Under the pieces are notes generated by a model. The model did no database searches. It was not told where the DNA came from and saw nothing but the letters and a program-made list of their open reading frames with translations. From assembly GCA_031295725.1 (NCBI GenBank), contig JAUMNV010000033.1, positions 1 to 16,690 on the forward strand: a stretch of 16,690 bases of DNA. Direction: 5' to 3'. Of the stretch, positions 6,521-13,321 are shown piece by piece (the stretch's first letter is position 1; every line of letters starts with the position of its first letter). Both the position numbers and the translations under genes were made by a program. This DNA comes from Collinsella sp. Its GTDB lineage: Bacteria > Actinomycetota > Coriobacteriia > Coriobacteriales > Coriobacteriaceae.

Positions 6521-7432
6521 CTACGAACGCGCCGCGACCAGCAGCTCTGCCGTCGCCGCCCAACCGTCGACAATTTTGCCGCGCGTAACGAAAGCGTTCT
6601 CGCAAGCAGCCAGGAACTCGGGCGCGCCGGCGCTCGTCAGGCCATTCTCGACCAGGCAGAACGTGCCCACGTGATCGGCCATGTAGAAGTCGGACTCGGA
6701 GTCGCCGAGCGCCAACGTCTCCTCGCGCTCGATCCCCAGGTGCTCGCAGAAGTGCGCAATGGCGACGCCCTTGTTGAGGCCCGCGGGGTTGATGTTGAAT
6801 GCGCGACCGTCCTCGACGCGATCGAGCTCGAGCGTCGTCGGCTTGGACAGGTGAGTCAGATGGCCGTTGCAAGCCCAGATCAGACCGCAGCCGGCCTCGT
6901 CCAGGATGGCCTGGACCTCATTGTCGGGCACATCGCCGCGCATGCCGACGGTGACCTCGCGGTACTTGTAGCCGGTCGACATGTCGTTGTGATACTCGAT
7001 CTTGTGCGGCCAGCGGGCAAGGATCTTCTCGCACACGCCGGTCTGCTCGATCACCTGGTGCGGAGTAAGGCCGCAGACGGGGTCGTAAGGCATGTCGCCG
7101 GTCAGATACTCCCAATCGTTGGCCTTGAGGTCGTACATAACCAGGCCGCCCATCTCACCAATGTAGGAGTTGAGGCCGAGCACGCGCGCGTCCTCGTGGA
7201 TCATGGTACGGTTGCGGCCCGAGGTGGGAACCACCTGAATGCCAGCACGAGCGAGCGCCACGACGGCCTCGACGAGTTTGGTCGAGGGGTTGCCGTCGTT
7301 GTCGCGCAGCACGCACGAGCCGGGTGCGAGCATCGTGGCATCCAGGTCGGTAAAGACGTACTTGACCTTGGCCAAGCGCTCGCGCATCTCGCCCGAAAGC
7401 TCGGCAACGGTCGGCAGGGTGTTGTGGGACAT
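6521..7432 (-). CDS. HAD superfamily hydrolase, Cof/IIB-type phosphatase
   Basis: Predicted soluble phosphatase of the haloacid dehalogenase superfamily; the substrate is unknown. Residue numbers use the ATG at 7430-7432 (303 residues). Motif I is FTDLDATML with nucleophile Asp29 and acid Asp31, motif II is PTSGRN (Thr70/Ser71), motif III Lys is in NKGVAI (Lys221), and motif IV is ALGDSESDFYMA (Asp244, Asp248). The cap between about 85 and 215 fits type IIB. The chosen start has GGAG five bases upstream; an in-frame ATG 14 codons earlier (7474) has no visible ribosome binding site. It lies between murE and murI on the same strand, which hints at a sugar phosphate or wall-precursor substrate, but this is inference from position only. 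Confidence 0.9.
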   Translation of the reverse strand: MSHNTLPTVAELSGEMRERLAKVKYVFTDLDATMLAPGSCVLRDNDGNPSTKLVEAVVALARAGIQVVPTSGRNRTMIHEDARVLGLNSYIGEMGGLVMYDLKANDWEYLTGDMPYDPVCGLTPHQVIEQTGVCEKILARWPHKIEYHNDMSTGYKYREVTVGMRGDVPDNEVQAILDEAGCGLIWACNGHLTHLSKPTTLELDRVEDGRAFNINPAGLNKGVAIAHFCEHLGIEREETLALGDSESDFYMADHVGTFCLVENGLTSAGAPEFLAACENAFVTRGKIVDGWAATAELLVAARS

Positions 7433-7539
7433 GGTTACTCCGTTTACGTAGAAGGGTTTGGACTTGGACGGCATGTTTTGATTGAGGGAACACGCTTATG
7501 GCGACAGCGCACTCAGGACGCCGCCGCCATCATGGTTCA

Positions 7540-9102
7540 TTAGTCAAACTGGGTAACATCGATCAGGCGATTGGCCAGCGAAAGGTCGCTCTCGATGGGC
7601 ACGAACTCGTCGCCCACGTGCATGAGCTCCTCGTCACCCTTTGCCAGCAGCAAGACAATGGTGGGAGCATCGGGGTTGACATACTCCTCGCGCGCCGCCT
7701 TGAACGCCGCATGCACAGCGGCTTCGCGGTCGAGGATGATCTTGTTCGGCGTATCGTCGGGAACATGCTCGGCAAGCTCGCGACAGACCTTCATCGGGTC
7801 CTCGTGAGCTGGATCCTCGTTCGTAAAGATCATCAGGTCGGAATACGGTGCGGCCTCGCGCGGCAATTGCTCGCGGCGCTCCTGCGCCTTGCCGCCGGCG
7901 GCGCCAAACAGCGCAATGACGGGGCTAGCGGGAAACGCGCGCTTGACCGACGAGAAAAGCGAACGGAACGAAAGCTGGTTGTGCGCGTAGTCGACGACAC
8001 AAATCACGCGGCCGTCCTTCGACTCCACGACCTCCATACGGCCCGGCACACGCAGTTTGGAGAGGCCCTTCTTGATGGCATCGATACCGATGCCGATCTC
8101 GCGCGCAGCGGCGATAGCGACCAGCGCGTTCTCCACGTTAAAGTCTCCCGCGATACCCAGCAGGACCTTCTCCCCCGCCTCGGACTCGTCGGCACACAGG
8201 CCATGCAAGTTGAACTCGATGCTAAAGCCAACCATGCGGACATCGCTTGCCCACAGGCTCGCCTCGGGATGCTCGACGCCAACGGTCACCAAGCGCTCGG
8301 CCGTCGACGCTGCCCCCAGCACACGGTCGACCTCTTCGGTGCCCAGATTCACCACGGCGGTCTTTGCCTGGTCAAAGATCCTGAGCTTGCTCTCAAAATA
8401 ATCCTCAAACGTGGGGTGTTCGATCGGCGAGATGTGGTCGCGGCCGATGTTGAGGAAGCACGCCACGTCAAACGGCAGATTCTCGACGCGTTGGTACTTG
8501 AGCGCCTGGCTCGAGACCTCCATGACCATGGACTGGCGACCGGACGTGCGGCAGTTGGCGATATGGCGCCAGACCTCGGGGGCCTCGGGCGTAGTATTGG
8601 TGCTCTCGTAGCACTCGATACCATCGTCGGTACTCACCGATCCGATCATGCCGCAGGACTCGCCCGCCGCTTTGATAATCGACTGGAGCATAAAAGCGGC
8701 CGTGGTCTTTCCCTTGGTACCGGTGATGCCCACGATCTTGACGTCGTGGTCGGGACGGTCGTAGACCTCCGGCGGCAACAGGGCCATGGCCGTGCGAACA
8801 CTATCAACAACCAGCATCGCAGCACCGCTCTCCTGCGCCAGCGGCTCCAGAGACTCGACCAGCGACTCCTCGCACACAAATGCGACGGCGCCCGCATCGA
8901 GCGCCATGCTCAAAAACGCGGGCTTAAAGGCAGCACCTTTGCAAAAGAATACGTCACCTGCCGAGACCGCGCGCGAATCAAACGAGCAGCCGGTCACGGC
9001 GCGCTCGTCAACCTGCTCTGATGCGCGCAGCTCGCCGCACACGTCGAGAAGCTTGGCAAGCGTATCGACCGTGGTCACGGTCGCGGAATCCGAATGGTGC
9101 AT
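7540..9102 (-). CDS. murE: UDP-N-acetylmuramyl-tripeptide synthetase, non-diaminopimelate type
   Basis: Adds the third amino acid to UDP-MurNAc-L-Ala-D-Glu in the cytoplasm. The 520-residue product has the three Mur ligase domains: N-terminal UDP-binding (SFDSRAVSAGDVFF near 40-53), central ATPase with GITGTKGKTT (125-134), NTTPEAP, EVSSQAL and FLNIGRDHISPIEHPTFEDY with the likely carbamylated Lys239, and C-terminal domain with VPGRMEVV and DYAHN (371-375). Diaminopimelate-specific enzymes carry DNPR at the specificity loop; here the loop reads NEDPAHEDP (429-437), with Ala in place of Arg. Together with the IGRDHISPIEHP stretch this resembles lysine-type MurE, so the third residue is probably L-Lys or L-Orn. 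ATG at 9100-9102 has AGGTGA five bases upstream. Confidence 0.93.
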   Translation of the reverse strand: MHHSDSATVTTVDTLAKLLDVCGELRASEQVDERAVTGCSFDSRAVSAGDVFFCKGAAFKPAFLSMALDAGAVAFVCEESLVESLEPLAQESGAAMLVVDSVRTAMALLPPEVYDRPDHDVKIVGITGTKGKTTAAFMLQSIIKAAGESCGMIGSVSTDDGIECYESTNTTPEAPEVWRHIANCRTSGRQSMVMEVSSQALKYQRVENLPFDVACFLNIGRDHISPIEHPTFEDYFESKLRIFDQAKTAVVNLGTEEVDRVLGAASTAERLVTVGVEHPEASLWASDVRMVGFSIEFNLHGLCADESEAGEKVLLGIAGDFNVENALVAIAAAREIGIGIDAIKKGLSKLRVPGRMEVVESKDGRVICVVDYAHNQLSFRSLFSSVKRAFPASPVIALFGAAGGKAQERREQLPREAAPYSDLMIFTNEDPAHEDPMKVCRELAEHVPDDTPNKIILDREAAVHAAFKAAREEYVNPDAPTIVLLLAKGDEELMHVGDEFVPIESDLSLANRLIDVTQFD

Positions 9103-9164
9103 CTTTCACCTTTCTCAAGCATTTGGCAGGGACGGTTTTCATAGCAACTGAAACGTACTCGCGC

Positions 9165-9189
9165 AAAAACGGCTCCCGGAGGAGCCGTT
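9165..9189 (-). terminator. Intrinsic terminator after asnB
   Basis: Minus-strand hairpin AACGGCTCC, loop TCCG, GGAGCCGTT (9189-9168), a perfect nine-base stem continuing into T residues. It lies 26 bases after the asnB stop codon and ends the asnB transcript before murE. The remaining 60 bases to the murE start should hold the murE promoter, but no clear -35/-10 pair is visible. Confidence 0.9.
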
Positions 9190-9214
9190 ACGCGCAGGCA
9201 TTCGTAAGCCGAGA

Positions 9215-11095
9215 CTAGGCAGCCTGAACAGAAGGCTGGCCCTCGTCGATAAAGAAGCGCTTGTACCACACTAGGAACACGAGCGGCGTATAGATCTTGC
9301 GCTGGAAATCGCCCTTGCCCGCAAAGTGCAGATCGAGCAGGTGCATGAGCTCGTCGGTATTGAAGAACTCGCTTGCCCACGGCGCGGTGAAGTACTCCTT
9401 GACATAGTCGTACCACTTTTGCTCGCGTAGCCAGTAGACAATCGGCACCGGGAAGCCCACCTTGGGACGGGTGGCCCACTCATCGGGCAGCGACTTGTTG
9501 GCAGCGTGGCGGAGTACCTGTTTGTTGCCGTTCTCGTTGATGCGGTAGCGGTCGGGAATGTGCTCGGCGAACTCCATGACTTTGCGGTCCAGGAAGGGTA
9601 CACGCAGCTCCAGCGAGTGCGCCATGCACATCTTGTCGGCCTTGAGCAGAATGTCGCCCGGGAGCCACATGTTCATGTCCAAGTACTGCTTCTTGACCAG
9701 CTCGGGCTGACCCTTCACGCGCGCGTAGATGGGTGCAGCGAGCTCAAAGGCGCCGTCGCCGGTGTTGTACTCGGGCTTGAGCACGCCGTCGACCTCGCGC
9801 TCCGGCCATACCAGAGCCTGTCCCAGGAACGACTTCTCGGGAATCTCGGCACCCTTGACTAGGAAGTTATGTCCCTTGAAGTACGGCATATGCAGCGCCA
9901 GGTTACCGAGCGCGCGACGGATGGGCAGCGGCACCATCTTTTTGTACTTGCGCACCGGGACCGTGTCCTCGTAGTAGGCGTAGCCGCCAAAGAGTTCGTC
10001 GGCGCCTTCGCCCGAAAGCACCACGGTGACATCCTTGCGGGCCATCTCGGCCAAGAACCACAGCGGCACGGAAGACAGGTTGGACTGCGGCTCGTCCATG
10101 TGATACTGGATGTCCTCGAGCGCACCGAAGAACTCGTCGGCGGTAATCATCTTGCGAACGTTCTCGACGCCGAGCTTATCGGAAAGCTCCTTGGCGTAGT
10201 TGGTCTCGTTGAAGTTCTTGTAGTCAAAGCCCACCGAGAAGGTCTTGTCGGGCATGAGGCAAGCGGCGATGTAGCTGGAGTCGACGCCACCGGAGAGGAA
10301 CGACGCGACCTTGACGTCGGCGATACGATGGGCCTCGACACTCTCGTGCACGACCTCGTCCAGCTCGTCGACATACTCCTCGAACGGCTTCTCGACGGCA
10401 GAGTAATCGCAATCCCAGTAGCGCTCGATGTTCATCTTGCCGGTCGGGATATCGACGGTAAAGTAGTGCGCCGGCGGCAGCTTGTAGACACCCTCGAAGA
10501 AGGTCTCCTCGGTTGCCGAATACTGCAGCGTCATGTACGGACGCAGAGCCTTTTTGTTGACCGCCTTGTGGAAGTGCGGGTAGTCCAGGAAGCTCTTGAT
10601 CTCGGAACCAAAGAGCACGCCCGGAGCGCCGTCGCCCGCATCGGCCATGGGATAGTAGTAAAGCGGCTTGATGCCAAAGATGTCGCGGGCGCCAAAAAGC
10701 TTGTTCTTCTTTTTGTCCCAGATGACGAAGGCGTACATACCGCGCAGGCGATCGAGGACGGCCTCGCCCCACTCCTCGTAGCCGTGCAGGAGACTCTCGG
10801 TGTCGGCGCCGCAGTGGAACTTGTAGCCCTTGGCCTCGAGCTCGGAACGGAGTTCTTGGAAGTTGTAGATCTCGCCGTTGAAGACAATGACGACGCTGCC
10901 GTCCTCATTGGCCATGGGCTGGGCGCCGGCCTCGGTCAGGTCGAGGATCGACAGGCGGCGGAAGCCGAGGGCAACGCGGCCGTCGATAAACTGACCGCCC
11001 ATGTCGGGACCGCGATGGACGATGCGGTCCATCATCTTGGTGAGCACCTCGGATTGGTTATCCGTCCCACCGACAAAACCGACAAAACCGCACAT
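9215..11095 (-). CDS. asnB: Asparagine synthase (glutamine-hydrolysing)
   Basis: Makes asparagine from aspartate, ATP and glutamine. The 626-residue product begins MCGFVGFVGG, so Cys2 becomes the N-terminal nucleophile of the glutaminase domain (about 2-210, with RGPD, FNGEIYNF and GADTES). The C-terminal synthetase domain holds the PP-loop SGGVDSS (268-274) and the ATP-binding SGEGADELFGGY (361-372), then LLKADKMCMAHSLELRVPFL, a typical AsnB signature. Start ATG has GAGGGG seven bases upstream. It appears to be a single-gene unit: it has its own terminator, and the 187-base upstream region is shared with the divergent tRNA-Val. A paralogous role, such as amidating a cell-wall or other substrate, cannot be excluded from sequence alone. 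Confidence 0.95.
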   Translation of the reverse strand: MCGFVGFVGGTDNQSEVLTKMMDRIVHRGPDMGGQFIDGRVALGFRRLSILDLTEAGAQPMANEDGSVVIVFNGEIYNFQELRSELEAKGYKFHCGADTESLLHGYEEWGEAVLDRLRGMYAFVIWDKKKNKLFGARDIFGIKPLYYYPMADAGDGAPGVLFGSEIKSFLDYPHFHKAVNKKALRPYMTLQYSATEETFFEGVYKLPPAHYFTVDIPTGKMNIERYWDCDYSAVEKPFEEYVDELDEVVHESVEAHRIADVKVASFLSGGVDSSYIAACLMPDKTFSVGFDYKNFNETNYAKELSDKLGVENVRKMITADEFFGALEDIQYHMDEPQSNLSSVPLWFLAEMARKDVTVVLSGEGADELFGGYAYYEDTVPVRKYKKMVPLPIRRALGNLALHMPYFKGHNFLVKGAEIPEKSFLGQALVWPEREVDGVLKPEYNTGDGAFELAAPIYARVKGQPELVKKQYLDMNMWLPGDILLKADKMCMAHSLELRVPFLDRKVMEFAEHIPDRYRINENGNKQVLRHAANKSLPDEWATRPKVGFPVPIVYWLREQKWYDYVKEYFTAPWASEFFNTDELMHLLDLHFAGKGDFQRKIYTPLVFLVWYKRFFIDEGQPSVQAA

Positions 11096-11146
11096 ATACT
11101 ATCCCCTCTGCTGTTGCTGGGCATCAAATCGAATCAGTAGCTTTTG

Positions 11147-11152
11147 AGTATA
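11147..11152 (-). promoter_or_regulatory. Candidate -10 element for asnB
   Basis: TATACT on the minus strand about 52 bases before the asnB start codon matches the -10 consensus at five of six positions. No good -35 box is found at 16-18 bases, so the promoter assignment is tentative. The remainder of the 187-base asnB/tRNA-Val gap shows nothing else certain. Confidence 0.4.
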
Positions 11153-11263
11153 CCCGAGGGCGTAAAGAGGGGCGGAATGTTCAGGCAATCTCAACTGAAT
11201 CAGCTCCGCTGTGACACGCGCCGGTTACCTTTAATGGATATGAGGTGAATGGGGCGATTGTTT

Positions 11264-11272
11264 TGCTATACT
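11264..11272 (+). promoter_or_regulatory. Extended -10 promoter element for tRNA-Val
   Basis: TGCTATACT is an extended -10 element (TG, one base, TATACT) ending ten bases before the tRNA-Val 5' end, which places the start site a few bases upstream of the mature tRNA. The -35 region is poor, as is common with extended -10 promoters. Confidence 0.65.
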
Positions 11273-11282
11273 CTCTCCGCAC

Positions 11283-11358
11283 GGGCGATTGGCGCAACGG
11301 TTAGCGCAGGTGCTTTACACGCACAAGGCTGGGGGTTCGAATCCCTCATCGCCCACCA
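11283..11358 (+). tRNA. tRNA-Val (anticodon UAC)
   Basis: Folds as a cloverleaf on the plus strand: acceptor GGGCGAT with ATCGCCC, D-stem GCGC with GCGC, anticodon stem GGTGC around loop TTTACAC (anticodon TAC, reading GTA), T-arm GGGGG TTCGAAT CCCTC, discriminator A and an encoded CCA. The base pair at 27-43 is a G-A mismatch. It is the only plus-strand gene in the window. Its 3' end is duplicated downstream at 11525, suggesting past use as an integration site. Confidence 0.95.
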
Positions 11359-11426
11359 CTGATTTGATAGGCTCCCAGCAATGGAAGCCTTTCTTTTTTG
11401 GGCCCAGCGCATGGGATTCGAACCCG
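11341..11426 (+). repeat. Direct repeat copy A: tRNA-Val 3' end, terminator and inverted T-arm-like motif
   Basis: This 86-base stretch holds the last 18 bases of tRNA-Val, its terminator and GGGATTCGAACCCG, which is the reverse complement of a tRNA T-arm. It recurs 184 bases downstream. The first 22 bases are identical in both copies; the rest differs by about nine substitutions and one single-base indel. Confidence 0.85.
11369..11399 (+). terminator. Terminator of tRNA-Val
   Basis: AGGCTCCC pairs with GGAAGCCT across one C-A mismatch, followed by TTCTTTTTT. It lies 10 bases after the CCA end, in the same sense as the tRNA. Confidence 0.8.
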
Positions 11427-11524
11427 ACAGGGTGCGGAGCTGAGGAAACGCGCAAGCGTTTTCCAGCGCAGCACGCGAGGGCCGCAGGCCCGAAGCGAGA
11501 GCGGGCGGCGAAGCCACACGCGAC
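11427..11524. other. GC-rich structured spacer between the two repeat copies
   Basis: A 98-base stretch without a gene. GTGC (11432-11435) pairs with GCAC (11471-11474), enclosing GCT/AGC and then GGAAACGC with GCGTTTTCC around a GCAA loop. A second hairpin is GGGCC, GCA, GGCCC (11479-11491). Further on, GGGCG at 11503 can pair with the CGCCC of repeat copy B. It could be a remnant of an inserted element or a small structured RNA; neither is shown. Confidence 0.45.
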
Positions 11525-11611
11525 ATCCCTCATCGCCCACCACTGAATTGTTAGGCTTCCAGCGATGGAGGCCTTTCCTTTTTCAGGCCCAGTGCATGGG
11601 ATTCGAACCCG
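11525..11611 (+). repeat. Direct repeat copy B: displaced tRNA-Val 3' end and terminator
   Basis: An 87-base second copy of the tRNA-Val 3' end, including the encoded ACCA, a terminator and the GGGATTCGAACCCG motif. No tRNA 5' part precedes it, so it cannot be a functional tRNA. It looks like the far end of an attachment-site pair after loss of the element, or a tandem duplication. Confidence 0.8.
11553..11583 (+). terminator. Second terminator in repeat copy B
   Basis: AGGCTTCC pairs with GGAGGCCT around AGCGAT (one G-T wobble), followed by TTTCCTTTTT. The stem is kept although both arms differ in sequence from copy A. Confidence 0.7.
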
Positions 11612-11635
11612 CCAGCACGTCTGTCACAAAGGCCG

Positions 11636-11852
11636 TGGTCAAAAAATGGCAAAAATGAGTACTGCTACTTTGTTTGCAACATATAAATAGACAGTATTTG
11701 CTTAAGTTACGCAACATATGTCCATTATAAGGACTAACAGTTGGATCAAAATCATGCTTTCATCGCCATTTCGACTTGCTATCTGGCCTTATTAGTCCAA
11801 AATTGCTGCTATCAAATCGGTAGCAGTACTCATATTTGATGTTTTTTGACCA
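11636..11852. mobile_element. MITE-like AT-rich element with terminal inverted repeats
   Basis: A 217-base element without a coding region. Its ends, 11636-11668 and 11820-11852, are inverted repeats of 33 bases with 29 matches; the outer TGGTCAAAAAA and the inner TGAGTACTGCTAC are perfect. Inside is a shorter inverted pair, GGACTAA (11731-11737) and TTAGTCC (11792-11798), and a direct repeat GCAACATAT. Base composition is clearly more AT-rich than its surroundings. No clear target-site duplication was found. A non-autonomous transposable element is the best reading. Because the outer arms contain T-runs on both strands it may also end transcription between the convergent tRNA-Val and arg units. 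Confidence 0.55.
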
Positions 11853-11864
11853 GCAGGACTCCCT

Positions 11865-11883
11865 GCCTTAGCAAATCTAAGGC
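11865..11883. repeat. Short perfect hairpin between the MITE-like element and argD
   Basis: GCCTTAG and CTAAGGC flank a five-base loop CAAAT. Neither strand has a T-tract after it, so it is not a normal terminator. From here to argD (11884-11968) only the motif shared with the dtd 3' flank is seen, and no clear terminator of the arg operon. Confidence 0.5.
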
Positions 11884-11968
11884 AAAACGGGCTCCAGACC
11901 GCTGAATCATGCCGCATAAAGCACGTCCACAGTCCGGAACCCGGTCCAAATTGAGTTATTGCACCGCG

Positions 11969-13252
11969 TTAGCCCAAGACACCCGACAGGATCTCGATCA
12001 GGCCGTCCACGTCGGCTTCCTCGCAGACGAGCGGCGGCAAGAAACGCAGCGTATGGGCACCCGTAGCGTTGATCACGGCACCAGCCCCCAATGCACGGGC
12101 CACAACGTCGTGAGCATCACCCGCAGTATCGTCAAGATCGCAGCCGAGCATCAGGCCACGGCCACGAACCTCTACCACATGCGGAAGCTTAGCCAGCGCC
12201 TGCTCCATATAGGCGCCCACCTTGGCAGCATGCTCGGCATAATCGCCGCGCACAAGCGCGGAGAGCGTCGCGGCACACGCCGCGATGGCCAAGCAGCTAC
12301 CGCCAAAGGTCGAGCCGTGGTCGCCCGGCTTAAACACGTCGGCAATCTCCTTCTTTGCCACGACGGCACCCATGGGCACGCCATCAGCAATGCCCTTGGC
12401 AAGGCTCATGATGTCGGGCTCCACGCCATAGGTCTGGAACGCAAACGGCTTACCCGTGCGGAAGATACCGCACTGGACCTCGTCGGCGATAAGCACGGCG
12501 CCCACTTCGTGTGCCAAGTCGCGCACTGCCGCCATAAACTCCTCGGTCATGGGGTGCACGCCACTCTCGCCCTGGATCGGCTCGAGCATCACGGCACAAA
12601 TTTCGCTCCCCAGCTGCTTAAAGATCGCACGCAGCTCATCGACATCGTTGGGCGTGCAGGCCACAAAGCCACCCGGCAGCGGACGGAAACTATCCTGCAG
12701 CCAATCCTGCATGGTGGCGGCAATGGTCTCGAGCGTACGGCCGTGAAAACCGCCGCGCATGCACACGATGGTGTTACCGCCGTTACCGGCACGCTTGGCG
12801 TACAGGCGCGCGAGCTTCATCGAGCCCTCGTTGGCCTCGGCGCCGGAATTGGCAAAGAACGTCTCCCACACCTGCTCGCCCGCAGCCGGGGCACCAAGAG
12901 CAGCTGCCGTGGTCTCATCGCCGGCGACAATGGCATCGGCAAGCACGCGCGCACCATCTACGTCGTCGTTAGCAAGCTTGGACAGCAGCGCCGCGACCTG
13001 TCCGCGCTGCTCGATGTAGAAATAGTTGGAGACATGCATGAGCTTTTTGGTCTGTGCCTCGAGCGCCGAGAGCACAGCCGGGTCGCCATGACCTAGGCTG
13101 CACACGCCGATGCCGGCAAGAAAGTCGAGGTACTCACGGCCATCGTCGCCGGTGAGCTTCATGCCGTGACCCTCGACAAACTCGACCGGAGAGCGGCCAA
13201 AGGTATGCATAACGTAATGGGATTCAAGCGATTGCTGAGCTGCAAGTGACAT
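11969..13252 (-). CDS. argD: Acetylornithine aminotransferase
   Basis: PLP-dependent class III aminotransferase that makes N-acetylornithine from the semialdehyde produced by ArgC. The 427-residue protein has FFANSGAEANEGSMK (132-146), FHGRT, LIADEVQCGIFRTGK with the PLP-contacting Asp257, the PLP-binding lysine in SLAKGIADGVPMGA (Lys286), and GSTFGG (313-318). It is longer than the usual roughly 400 residues because of an insertion of about 25-30 residues near 96-127, between the YxxQ-like FYIEQRGQ region and FFANSG. ATG at 13250-13252 has GAAAGG six bases upstream. It is the last gene of argC-argJ-argB-argD; related enzymes also accept succinyl-diaminopimelate or ornithine, but the context fixes ArgD. 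Confidence 0.95.
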   Translation of the reverse strand: MSLAAQQSLESHYVMHTFGRSPVEFVEGHGMKLTGDDGREYLDFLAGIGVCSLGHGDPAVLSALEAQTKKLMHVSNYFYIEQRGQVAALLSKLANDDVDGARVLADAIVAGDETTAAALGAPAAGEQVWETFFANSGAEANEGSMKLARLYAKRAGNGGNTIVCMRGGFHGRTLETIAATMQDWLQDSFRPLPGGFVACTPNDVDELRAIFKQLGSEICAVMLEPIQGESGVHPMTEEFMAAVRDLAHEVGAVLIADEVQCGIFRTGKPFAFQTYGVEPDIMSLAKGIADGVPMGAVVAKKEIADVFKPGDHGSTFGGSCLAIAACAATLSALVRGDYAEHAAKVGAYMEQALAKLPHVVEVRGRGLMLGCDLDDTAGDAHDVVARALGAGAVINATGAHTLRFLPPLVCEEADVDGLIEILSGVLG

Positions 13253-13321
13253 GAGATGCCTTTCGTTGGGCGCCAGACGGCGCGGGGCTATGGGTGCAGG
13301 AATGGGGCGGCTGAAGGTCAG

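Noticed and set aside
4817..7543. A 908-codon plus-strand open frame covering rph, murI and the HAD gene
   Set aside because: It is antisense to three clearly conserved genes, its translation is low-complexity and rich in Ala, Arg, His and Val, and it matches no family. Long antisense frames are expected in GC-rich codon use.
7498..9021. A 507-codon plus-strand frame opposite murE
   Set aside because: It is the mirror of a conserved gene with no recognisable domain. The same holds for the antisense frames at 270-1205, 3651-4769, 9869-11140 and 11909-13096.
11266..11658. Small open frames across tRNA-Val and the duplicated repeat
   Set aside because: They contain translations of tRNA sequence (such as DSNPQPCACKAPAL) and have no ribosome binding site; they are well-known false ORFs.
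11865..11883. Hairpin as the arg operon terminator
   Set aside because: On the minus strand the stem is followed by AGGGAG, not a T-tract; the T-run precedes it.
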